This document shows positions 20,927-27,717 of a stretch of DNA of 42,504 bases, piece by piece. Position 1 is the stretch's first letter. Every line of letters starts with the position of its first letter. Source of the DNA: Acidithiobacillus sp. (GTDB taxonomy: Bacteria; Pseudomonadota; Gammaproteobacteria; Acidithiobacillales; Acidithiobacillaceae); the NCBI GenBank assembly GCA_028065135.1, contig JAPTWR010000057.1, forward strand, positions 1-42,504. The letters run 5' to 3'. The notes beneath the pieces were generated by a model. It did not search any database, was not told where the DNA came from, and saw nothing but the letters and a program-made list of their open reading frames with translations. Position numbers and translations under genes: made by a program.

Positions 20927-21395
20927 TGCTGGGTAACACAGTCTCACGCAGGTAGCGCGCGCGGAGGTTCACGCGGGCGAAGCCGCTTGCGCTCGGATAA
21001 CACCTTTTTGTCACTGAACAGTCATGATTTCCGCATTTTGGCCGAACCAGCTATCCCAATCGAGGACAGTTATCTTCATGAGCCAAAAGTACATTTTTGC
21101 TACACAAATGCAAGGTGGGTAGATATGCCAACCGGATCCTCTCGGCGGCGGGTATGCCTGTCAAAGTTGGCTTTAGGGGAGGATTGTCCTATCTCAAAAG
21201 AGGTGATGTACTGCTGGCTTCAGTCAAGACCTGGGGAACCGGACAGGCCGCCCAACCCAAGCCAATACAGACAGGATTGGTCTATAGTCTGAACTGGTAG
21301 TTATAATGAGCCCGGCAGTTTGTACATTCGTGTGTTTACTTTGGCCTTGCCCTGGATTACAGTACACACATAGTACATACTTATTGGAGACTGCC
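20924..21395. other. Low-coding stretch between the DUF2628 gene and vapBC
   Basis: No convincing intact gene. From 21079 an ATG frame (MSQKYIFATQMQGG) stops at 21123. A shifted frame running on to 21300 reads GRYANRILSAAGMPVKVGF and ends in YSLNW. This could be a frameshifted remnant of a small gene, but I recognise no family. Just before vapB, GTAC-N7-GTAC at about 21362-21376 lies where an operator would be expected. Confidence 0.35.
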
Positions 21396-21632
21396 ATGCA
21401 CACCACTCGCGTTTTCAAAAACGGCAATTCGCAAGCAGTGCGAATCCCTGCCGATCTAGCCTATGAGCGCTCCGACATAGAAGTGGAAATCGAGCGGGAA
21501 GGCGACGAAATCCGCATTCGCCCCGCCCACCGCCCGCTAGCCGGCGTGCTGTCGAAGTTTGCCCGGTTCTCCCCCAATTTTATGGCGGATGGTCGTGGCG
21601 ACCAGGAACAAACCGAGAGAGACACGCTGTGA
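21396..21632 (+). CDS. vapB: VapB-type antitoxin (SpoVT/AbrB fold)
   Basis: A 78-residue protein with an N-terminal swapped-hairpin AbrB/VagC DNA-binding domain (FKNGNSQAVRIPADL) and a C-terminal toxin-binding tail. It should neutralise the PIN toxin encoded next and repress its own operon. TTGGAGA lies 7 nt upstream of the ATG. The frame extends further 5', but this start fits the family. Confidence 0.9.
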   Translation: MHTTRVFKNGNSQAVRIPADLAYERSDIEVEIEREGDEIRIRPAHRPLAGVLSKFARFSPNFMADGRGDQEQTERDTL

Positions 21633-22042
21633 TGCCGCGTTACATGCTCGATACCAATATGTGTATTTACTTGATAAAGCATCAGCCTGAGAAAGTCGCT
21701 CAACGTTTCGCTCAGTGCTATGTAGGTGACGTAGTGATGTCGGCTATTACCTACGCGGAACTGGAATATGGCGTTGCCGTTTCCGCAGATCCTGATCGCG
21801 AACGGGCTAACCTTGCGGCGCTGACAGAAGACATCCCGGTGATCGCTTTCGATGCACCGGCTGGCGTTGCCTATGGCCCGATCCGGCAGGCAACCAGCGA
21901 AAGCAAGAGAGATACGCTGGATAAGCTCATTGCCGCCCATGCCGTCGCGCTAGGCGTGACGATCGTTACCAACAACACAAGGGATTTTGCCAAATATCCC
22001 GGCGTCATGATCGAGAACTGGCTGTCATCCGGTGCGCAATAG
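21632..22042 (+). CDS. vapC: VapC toxin, PIN-domain ribonuclease
   Basis: A 136-residue PIN-domain RNase. Metal-binding acids are visible: Asp7 in MLDTN, Glu43 in YAELEYG, Asp97 before KLIAAHA, and Asp118 in NTRDF. Characterised VapC toxins cut tRNA or rRNA and stop growth when the antitoxin decays. The start shares TGATG with the vapB stop; a GTG at 21629 is the alternative. All four acids are present, so it looks active. Confidence 0.92.
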   Translation: MPRYMLDTNMCIYLIKHQPEKVAQRFAQCYVGDVVMSAITYAELEYGVAVSADPDRERANLAALTEDIPVIAFDAPAGVAYGPIRQATSESKRDTLDKLIAAHAVALGVTIVTNNTRDFAKYPGVMIENWLSSGAQ

Positions 22043-22111
22043 CCCTTTCAACGAAATCCTGTCTCCCTGTCGAGTTTGTCCAAGTGGTCTTGTTGATCCT
22101 CGGCATCCGGA

Positions 22112-22270
22112 TCAACTACGTTCTCGATCTAATGATTCAATCATCCACGTAGGAAAATCGACATTAACGCGCTTTTGCTCCTGCAACACGCGTTTCGCCT
22201 TGGATAACTCCAGAGCAGCGGTAATATCAACACCCTCATCAAACTGTTTATCGAACGTTTTAGCTTTCAT
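22112..22270 (-). pseudogene. Truncated CopG/BrnA-type antitoxin
   Basis: Fifty-two codons starting MKAKTFDKQFDEG with a GGGAGG ribosome site 9 nt upstream, then QEQKRVNVDFPTWMIESLDRE, the N-terminal and strand part of a ribbon-helix-helix antitoxin as I recall that family. The frame stops immediately afterwards, where family members continue with a helix of about 20 residues (VTRQS-type). No BrnT-like toxin precedes it. It looks like a degraded solitary antitoxin. Confidence 0.65.
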
Positions 22271-22411
22271 ATAGTGCTGCCTCCCCAGTTCGTGGTCGAC
22301 GAACAGAAACAAGTCGAATAGTTGCATCCCTGTAGGTGACGACGACTGCGGGAACTGATTGTCGTGAATCAGCATGTCGCGAATATGTCCACAAGATTCA
22401 GGGTGTCTCAC

Positions 22412-22440
22412 TTGCCATGAGCCCCTTCAGCGTGTACTGT
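22412..22440 (+). promoter_or_regulatory. Candidate promoter under the LexA box
   Basis: TTGCCA at 22412-22417 (5/6 match to -35) is followed after 17 bp by TACTGT at 22435-22440, a weak -10 that is itself the left end of the LexA box. Binding of LexA would cover the -10. Confidence 0.4.
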
Positions 22441-22465
22441 ATGTTTATACAGTACACGCTGAAGG
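22424..22465. promoter_or_regulatory. 19-bp perfect inverted repeat containing a LexA (SOS) box
   Basis: CCTTCAGCGTGTACTGTAT (22424-22442) is perfectly repeated in inverse orientation at 22447-22465 around a GTTT centre. The core CTGTATGTTTATACAG at 22437-22452 fits the CTGT-N8-ACAG box of gamma-proteobacterial LexA, with the extended TA/TA flanks. The right arm ends in GAAGG, which is part of the AAGGAGG ribosome site of the gene at 22475. Confidence 0.75.
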
Positions 22466-22474
22466 AGGTATCAC

Positions 22475-22702
22475 ATGGCACCCCATCGTTCTGCATCGCA
22501 GTTGTGGCCCAAGACGGCGGGCATTCTGGTCTTTGGCACACTGGTTGGCCTCTGGCTTGGGCATCAGGACAAAGGTTATCAGCCCTGCCCCACCACGTCC
22601 GCTATGGAGTCTGTGGTACTTCAACAGTCGCAGCAAACGGCCACCTTACGGCGCGCCGCACAAAATCGACCCGCCACGGAGCCTTTCACCGTGCGACCGT
22701 GA
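22475..22702 (+). CDS. Small single-pass membrane protein behind a LexA box
   Basis: A 75-residue product with an ideal AAGGAGGT ribosome site. A basic N-terminus is followed by one hydrophobic segment (about residues 15-30, TAGILVFGTLVGLWLG), then a polar glutamine- and arginine-containing tail. I recognise no family. Its position directly behind an SOS box suggests DNA-damage induction. Small SOS-induced membrane proteins in other bacteria act as toxins (TisB) or division inhibitors (SidA, YneA), but no sequence similarity to those is claimed. Confidence 0.6.
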   Translation: MAPHRSASQLWPKTAGILVFGTLVGLWLGHQDKGYQPCPTTSAMESVVLQQSQQTATLRRAAQNRPATEPFTVRP

Positions 22703-22761
22703 TAAACTGCCTTAGACAAAAATGGCTTTAGGACCGACCACACACAAATCAGGGAGTTACT

Positions 22762-23031
22762 TTGGAACTGGATCACAAGGCCCGCGCGGCCATAGAAGAC
22801 ATCATCAATCGCCGGGAGGGCATCAACTCCATACAGACGCAACTGAAGGAAGACATCAAGGCAATAGCCGAGTACCTCGCGGTAAAACCCGCACAGGTGG
22901 CCCGGATCATCAGTCTGGTAGAGCGGGAACGTGCCAAGGGAGATGTGCTGGAGGCCGAGCGTGGGGTAATAGACGCGGCGGAGTCCATGATCCCCGTAAC
23001 CGCGTCGACGGAAGAAGTGCAGGACGCTTAA
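22762..23031 (+). CDS. Small helical protein of unknown function
   Basis: An 89-residue, highly charged, probably all-helical protein from a TTG start with AGGGAG 7 nt upstream. AIEDIINRREGINSIQ is followed by a segment KAIAEYLAVKPAQVARIISL that looks like a helix-turn-helix-like pair. The style recalls small phage DNA-binding proteins (T4 DsbA-like), but this is an impression only. It follows the LexA-controlled gene by 59 bp and may be co-transcribed. Its end overlaps the convergent LysR gene by 4 bp. Confidence 0.6.
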   Translation: MELDHKARAAIEDIINRREGINSIQTQLKEDIKAIAEYLAVKPAQVARIISLVERERAKGDVLEAERGVIDAAESMIPVTASTEEVQDA

Positions 23032-23951
23032 CGCGGCAATGCGGCTGCAGTGTCTGAAGTATGCACTGCATCCGCATCCAGAAATTGCAGAAATGCCTGA
23101 ATGGTATGGGACTGGTAAATGGGCTGCGGTCTGGCCATATACAGCGTCCATTGAATGCCGTGCGGTGCCGGTAAGCGGCGTGCATTGACGCGCCAGTCTT
23201 TTCGGCGGCGCAAGGCTGCGGCAGTCACAAAACCGATGCCCAATCCTGCATCCACGGCGGCGCCGACCGCCTCGACACCGGTCACTTCGATGGATTGTTT
23301 GGGCATCAAGTGCGCATCACGAAACACCTGCTCCACGGAGCGCCGAATGCCCGAGGCACGTTCCCGCCAGATTATAGGGTAAGACATGAGGCTCTCCAGG
23401 CTGAGATCGTCTTGTGCCAGCAGCGGGTGCCCCTCCGGGAAAATCGTCATTATTTCATCGTGTAACCATGGCGTCACCATATAGTAGGAGGGCAACTCTT
23501 CCAGATCCGCTTCGCCTTCCAGAAAAAACAAATCCCAGTCGGACAACGAAATGTCTGACCAGTCGATGATGCCGCCGCGCAGTTGGAGTTCCACATCGGG
23601 GAACTGGCGCTGAAAGGCCACCAAACATTGCGGCAGAAAATAATTGGCCACCGTATTGGTCGCGGCAATGCGCAACACCCCGTTTTGCAAGCGCTGTCGG
23701 CGCAACACGATGTCGTCAAATTCGTCGACCACATCGCGCAGCCGCTGCGCGGTGGCAAGCAACGCCTCCCCGGCCGGCGTAAGGCGAATACCGCGGCCAC
23801 TGCGCATGGTGAGAGGTTCCCCCACGTGCTGGGTGAGTTTCTGTAAACGTTCCGTCACCGTCGGCTGACTGCGATGCAGTGCCCTGGCCGCAGCACTGAT
23901 CCCCCCGGAGCGGGCCACCATCAGAAAAGTCAGCAAAAGTTCAGTATCCAT
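23028..23951 (-). CDS. LysR family transcriptional regulator
   Basis: A 307-residue LysR-type regulator. The N-terminal winged helix-turn-helix (FLMVARSGGISAAARALHRSQPTVTERLQ) is followed by the effector-binding domain from about residue 90. It is transcribed divergently from the globin gene across a 376-bp gap, so it may control that unit, although a separate DNR-type box lies nearer the globin. The inducer is unknown. Confidence 0.92.
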   Translation of the reverse strand: MDTELLLTFLMVARSGGISAAARALHRSQPTVTERLQKLTQHVGEPLTMRSGRGIRLTPAGEALLATAQRLRDVVDEFDDIVLRRQRLQNGVLRIAATNTVANYFLPQCLVAFQRQFPDVELQLRGGIIDWSDISLSDWDLFFLEGEADLEELPSYYMVTPWLHDEIMTIFPEGHPLLAQDDLSLESLMSYPIIWRERASGIRRSVEQVFRDAHLMPKQSIEVTGVEAVGAAVDAGLGIGFVTAAALRRRKDWRVNARRLPAPHGIQWTLYMARPQPIYQSHTIQAFLQFLDADAVHTSDTAAALPR

Positions 23952-24327
23952 ATATCTGATATTCCCTATAGGTTAGTTATAAATTTCCAATTTGACCTAT
24001 ATTTTAACGGGCCGTATTATCACGGTGTCTTCCGGAAAATAGCAAATGCAAGCACCCATGACATCTTCCCTCCATATGACCGCCCCGATACCAGCGCTCA
24101 CCGCCACACCAGATCGAGGATACCAAACTGCTATATACGATAAGGAGTTACGGCATTCCCGCAACACGCCACCGCCATCCTTCGCGATAGAACGCGTGGG
24201 TCGGCGCTGACGCACGCCAAACTTGACCGAAGTCAAGGAATGCGCACAGGCAACCGGCTAAACTCGCAAAACGAATGGCGTTTTACTAAAGTTAAATCCA
24301 TGGTTCAACCAGAAGGAGCAACAACAG
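23952..24327. other. Intergenic regulatory region between lysR and the globin gene
   Basis: No gene seen. Near lysR an AT-rich stretch (23960-24005) contains CCTATAGG, TTAGTTATAA and ACCTATATTTTAA, plausible LysR-type or promoter sequence. The right half contains the DNR/FNR-type box at 24222-24237 and a candidate -10 at 24259-24264. Confidence 0.5.
24222..24264 (+). promoter_or_regulatory. DNR/FNR-type operator and candidate promoter of the globin gene
   Basis: CTTGACCGAAGTCAAG (24222-24237) is a perfect TTGAC-N4-GTCAA site, the form used by NO-sensing DNR/NNR regulators. A -10-like TAAACT at 24259-24264 predicts a start near 24271, which places the box centre at about -41.5, the class II FNR activator position. 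The Crp/Fnr gene at 27718-28416 is the obvious candidate to bind it. Confidence 0.65.
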
Positions 24328-24789
24328 ATGGCTATCAATATCCAACTCATCAAATCCAGCGGCGCGGCGGTTAAGGACTTAGGCGTTCCGGTTGCCGCGC
24401 ATTTTTATAACTATATGTTCACCCACTACCCTGAAGTGCGGAAAATGTTTCCGGGGGACATGACGGAGCAACGGATACGTCTATTCAATTCTGTCATTCT
24501 GATCGCCACCAATATCGACACCATGGAAGTGTTGGTCCCCTATCTGAAGGAACTCGGTATCGGGCACATTAAATACGACACTCGCCCGGAACATTACCCC
24601 ATCGTCGGCAAAAGCCTGCTCAATACCCTGAAGCATTTCCTGGGTGCGGCCTGGACGCAGGAAATGGCGGAATCCTGGATTGAAGCTTATAACCTGGCCG
24701 CCGGCGTTTGCATTGAGGCGGCCTACGAGGCCATGGCCCCTTCCCGCTTCATCCCGGTAAACATCGACGACGTACCTGCCGCCGTCTGA
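24328..24789 (+). CDS. Single-domain haemoglobin (flavohaemoglobin globin-domain type)
   Basis: A 153-residue globin closely matching the haem domain of Hmp but without the reductase domain. Conserved residues are Tyr27 (B10, in HFYNYMF), Gln48 (E7), proximal His80 and Tyr90 in RPEHYPIVG. These are the features of nitric-oxide dioxygenases. AAGGAG precedes the ATG. A gene for a ferredoxin-NAD(P)H reductase follows, which could re-reduce the haem. The likely role is NO detoxification; oxygen binding as in Vitreoscilla haemoglobin is the alternative. Confidence 0.93.
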   Translation: MAINIQLIKSSGAAVKDLGVPVAAHFYNYMFTHYPEVRKMFPGDMTEQRIRLFNSVILIATNIDTMEVLVPYLKELGIGHIKYDTRPEHYPIVGKSLLNTLKHFLGAAWTQEMAESWIEAYNLAAGVCIEAAYEAMAPSRFIPVNIDDVPAAV

Positions 24790-24804
24790 TCGACACCTTG
24801 CCAT

Positions 24805-24838
24805 TGGCGTACCAGTTGCTCAGGTACGCCATTATTTT
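24805..24838 (+). terminator. Hairpin between the globin and reductase genes
   Basis: TGGCGTACC and GGTACGCCA form a perfect 9-bp stem with a 9-nt loop, followed by TTATTTT. It could be a partial terminator that lowers reductase expression relative to globin. GAGG just after it is the reductase ribosome site. Confidence 0.6.
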
Positions 24839-24852
24839 GAGGTATGCCTGTT

Positions 24853-25836
24853 ATGGAATATGAAATCTGTCTGGAACCATCCGGCATCCGCTTTATGGCG
24901 GATGCCGGCCAAAATATTGTCGAAGCGGCGAAACAGCACGGAATTCCCATTAAACATGGTTGCGCCAGTGGTTCCTGTGGAGATTGCAAAGGCACCATTT
25001 TGTCCGGCGACAGCGAACAAGGGCCTTTTATGCCACTGCTGCTCCTACCTACGGAACGCGCCGCCGGCATGGCCATTCTCTGTAAACTGTATCCACGCAG
25101 TGACCTGCATTTGCGTGCCGAGGTGGTTCCGAAAGACACTTGGACGGCCGCGATTACCCGGCTCACACCGCTGGCCTGGAATGTACTGGAGTTACGGCTG
25201 CAACCAGAACGGCCTTATCCCTACCGAACCGGGCAATATGCCCGTATCGCGATACCGGGGCATCCGGATCAGTGGCGTTCTTATTCCATGGCAACGCCAC
25301 CAGATGCCACCGGAACACTGGTATTTCATATCCGTGAATTACCCGGCGGCATATTTAGTCAGTGGCTTTTTCACGAGGCACAAATCGGCGATCAATTAAT
25401 GCTAGGTAGTGCACAAGGCGAATTTACCCTGCATTCCGATAATGACCGAGATATGCTTTGCATTGCCGCCGGAACCGGTCTGTCCCCCATTGAGGCCATT
25501 ATTCATGAAAGCATCGCTTTAGGCCGAACCCGGCCAATCCATCTTTTTTACGGAGCCAGGAAACAGGCCGATTTTTATCATCTGGAAGAACTGGCCAAAT
25601 GGTCACAACAATATCCGCATATCACCATCACACCGACACTTTCTGATACGCAAGACACTTCCTGGACCGGCGCCCACCGACTCCTGCCCACTGTTGCCGC
25701 CAGCGGTCACTGGAAGGATCATGAAGTATATCTCTGCGGTGGCCCTGGCATGATAGAAGCCGCCATCGATCTGCTACTCTCCCATGAAGTGCAGCATGAC
25801 CATATTCACTTCGATGCTTTTGCGCCTAATGGATAG
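24853..25836 (+). CDS. 2Fe-2S ferredoxin/FAD/NAD(P)H reductase
   Basis: A 327-residue electron-transfer flavoprotein built like the reductases of oxygenases (BenC/AscD style). The N-terminal plant-type ferredoxin has the ligands of CASGSCGDC plus the distal Cys in ILCKLYP. The FAD domain has RSYSMATPP (near 145). The NAD domain has AAGTGLSPIEAI (near 210) and YLCGGPGMIEAA (near 295). Next to a single-domain globin it probably supplies electrons to it. I prefer the ATG at 24853 because the GAGG is only 1 nt from the ATG at 24844. Confidence 0.92.
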   Translation: MEYEICLEPSGIRFMADAGQNIVEAAKQHGIPIKHGCASGSCGDCKGTILSGDSEQGPFMPLLLLPTERAAGMAILCKLYPRSDLHLRAEVVPKDTWTAAITRLTPLAWNVLELRLQPERPYPYRTGQYARIAIPGHPDQWRSYSMATPPDATGTLVFHIRELPGGIFSQWLFHEAQIGDQLMLGSAQGEFTLHSDNDRDMLCIAAGTGLSPIEAIIHESIALGRTRPIHLFYGARKQADFYHLEELAKWSQQYPHITITPTLSDTQDTSWTGAHRLLPTVAASGHWKDHEVYLCGGPGMIEAAIDLLLSHEVQHDHIHFDAFAPNG

Positions 25837-25854
25837 TGTTCTACGATACCGCGT

Positions 25855-26100
25855 TTATGATGCGCCGAGCATCTTCAGCACTTCGCCCAAAGGCTGCGCA
25901 CCTACCGTTTTCAGGACGCCATCCACCACGATGGCCGGAACGGTCTTAATACGCAGGTTGCTGACTATTTCGCGCCCTTCACGATCAGCGACATCCAGCA
26001 CCTCCAGCTCCATAGGCATTTTCTGGGATGCTTCTTTCCAAACCTTTTCTGCCTGGGGGCAAACAGGACACCACTTTGAAACCAGTATTTGTACTTTCAT
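25855..26100 (-). CDS. Thioredoxin-like protein
   Basis: An 81-residue small thioredoxin-fold protein with the redox pair in KWCPVCPQAEKVW and the cis-proline region IKTVPAIVVDG. Its length matches the short glutaredoxin-like/TrxA-like proteins rather than classic 105-residue thioredoxin. It is encoded opposite to its neighbours, convergent with the reductase. It probably serves as a thiol reductant. Confidence 0.85.
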   Translation of the reverse strand: MKVQILVSKWCPVCPQAEKVWKEASQKMPMELEVLDVADREGREIVSNLRIKTVPAIVVDGVLKTVGAQPLGEVLKMLGAS

Positions 26101-26204
26101 ATTTCGCCTTATCTAAGGATACTAGTCTAGCATTATGGGTACACGTCCAAATATTAGCATAGCTCACGCCGCCCAACATCATTTCCCACACCATGGAGAA
26201 CGTT

Positions 26205-26663
26205 ATGGCCGATATAGACCAGATTATGCAACACGACCATGAACACCTGGATCAGCTATTGGAACAGAGCGCGCACGCTGTTTCGGCTGGGGCATGGCGG
26301 GAGGCGGCCCATTTACTGGAGGTATTCCGCCACGGGCTTGTCGATGGCCATATGATGGTGGAAGAAAGCACACTTTTCCCAGCCTTCGAGCGTAAGGAGG
26401 GGGATGACGATCACCCACTGACCACGTTGCTACGTAAGGGCCATCAGGATCTGCGGATATTTTTTGAGGAAATGGCTGAAGCCATCCAGGATCAGGACGC
26501 GGAAAGCTTCGACGATCTGCTGAGCACTGTGCAAACCATCCTCAAACAACACGATGCCAAGGAAGAGACGGAACTCTATCCCTATCTCGCAGCCGCCTTA
26601 CCGGATCGCGGTGAAGCAGCGGGCAAACGCATTCTGGCCTGTGAAGCGGAGACGCCATCATGA
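26205..26663 (+). CDS. Haemerythrin HHE-domain protein
   Basis: A 152-residue four-helix di-iron protein. Putative metal ligands are His in MQHDHEHLDQLL, His in FRHGLVDGHMMVEE with Glu in EESTLFPAFE, His in RKGHQDL, and the C-terminal KQHDAKEETELYPYL. Proteins of this type bind O2 or NO or take part in iron-centre repair. GGAGAA lies 5 nt before the ATG at 26205, so the ATG at 26193 is not used. It overlaps the next gene as ATGA. Confidence 0.9.
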   Translation: MADIDQIMQHDHEHLDQLLEQSAHAVSAGAWREAAHLLEVFRHGLVDGHMMVEESTLFPAFERKEGDDDHPLTTLLRKGHQDLRIFFEEMAEAIQDQDAESFDDLLSTVQTILKQHDAKEETELYPYLAAALPDRGEAAGKRILACEAETPS

Positions 26664-27106
26664 GTGAATATCACGGCTGTGAATTGCCTGAGGATCTGTT
26701 TTACGATCTCGACTATGTATGGCTGCGCCCAGAAGATGATGGCACCCTGACTATTGGGATCACGGATCCCGCCCAAACCATGTCGGGGCGTTTACAAAAG
26801 GCCAGAATTAAAAAAATCGGCACCCATCTGGATGCCGGACGGCATGTAGCCACACTGGAAAGTGGTAAATGGGCTGGCGGCGTACCAGTACCATTTGCCG
26901 GTGAAGTCATAGCCCGCAATGAAGCGCTGCTAGAAGATCCGCACTTGATTAATGTTGCCCCCTATAGCGACGCCTGGATCGCCCGGATAAAACCCGATGA
27001 TCCGCAACATGCATTGGATAATGTTAAAACCGGACCCGAAGCTATTGAAGCACTGGAAGCCTGGATAAAGCGTTACGATGTGCAGTGTATGCGCTGCTCT
27101 GAGTGA
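26660..27106 (+). CDS. GcvH-like lipoyl-carrier protein
   Basis: A 148-residue protein with the glycine-cleavage H-protein fold. The lipoyl attachment site is Lys70 in TLESGKWAGG, followed by VPVPFAGEV and the usual DAWIARIKP. The ESGKW context differs from the ESVKA of true GcvH and recalls the lipoate-binding proteins of sulfur-oxidation systems. No gcvT/gcvP or hdr gene is present here. A C-terminal CMRC pair is unusual. The start overlaps the haemerythrin stop, so the two are coupled. Confidence 0.82.
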   Translation: MSEYHGCELPEDLFYDLDYVWLRPEDDGTLTIGITDPAQTMSGRLQKARIKKIGTHLDAGRHVATLESGKWAGGVPVPFAGEVIARNEALLEDPHLINVAPYSDAWIARIKPDDPQHALDNVKTGPEAIEALEAWIKRYDVQCMRCSE

Positions 27107-27198
27107 GGGCATTAAAGTATACGGGGCTGGATTATTTTCATCTTCTGCGCTCCGCCTGCAAAAGGACGATAACCTAAATAAGCGAGCAAGGACATAAA

Positions 27199-27591
27199 AT
27201 GACTTCGGACCGCTCTCAGCGCATTGAAATCACGACGTGGCGCGTATATGTACGTCCCCTTCCCATGGGCTACCACGTACTGGCTGAGCGCCTCTGGCCT
27301 CGTGGCGTGCGCAAGGCCGACCTCTCGCTGGACGCCTGGCCCAAAGACCTCACCCCCAGCACCGCCCTGCGCCAGTGGTTCGCCCACGATCCCGAGCGCT
27401 GGAACGAATTCCGCAGCCGCTACCTGGCGGAACTGGCCACACGAAAAGAAGCCGCTCTGACGCTGCTGGCCGAAGCCACCGGGGCACCTGTTATCCTGCT
27501 TTACGCTGCCCACGACCAAGAGCACAACGGTGCGTTGGTGCTCCGCGATTTTTTACGGGCATTCGCGGGATCAGATTCCGGCAGTGCCTAA
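27199..27591 (+). CDS. DUF488 family protein
   Basis: A 130-residue DUF488 protein: LAERLWPRGVRKADLSLDAWPKDLTPS, then WFAHDPERWNEFRSRYLAEL and a C-terminal VILLYAAHDQEHNGALVL. The biochemical role is not established. The family often lies near redox or stress genes. It converges on the Crp/Fnr gene. Confidence 0.85.
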   Translation: MTSDRSQRIEITTWRVYVRPLPMGYHVLAERLWPRGVRKADLSLDAWPKDLTPSTALRQWFAHDPERWNEFRSRYLAELATRKEAALTLLAEATGAPVILLYAAHDQEHNGALVLRDFLRAFAGSDSGSA

Positions 27592-27656
27592 GCGGCCAGC
27601 TCGCCCAAAGGCTGCACACCCACACTTTTCGGCTGTTTGCTGCAAACGACCCTAAC
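27588..27656 (-). pseudogene. Remnant of a second thioredoxin-like gene
   Basis: The minus strand reads VCSKQPKSVGVQPLGELAA followed by a stop. This closely resembles the C-terminus KTVGAQPLGEVLKMLGAS of the thioredoxin-like protein encoded at 25855-26100, and the nucleotide run CGCCCAAAGGCTGC is shared. No active site or start codon remains, so it is a short relic of a duplicated gene. Confidence 0.5.
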
Positions 27657-27717
27657 CAAGTCGCACGATTATTGTAAAAGCGTGCAGCAGCCCAGCCCTT
27701 GACGCGGATCGCGCGGA

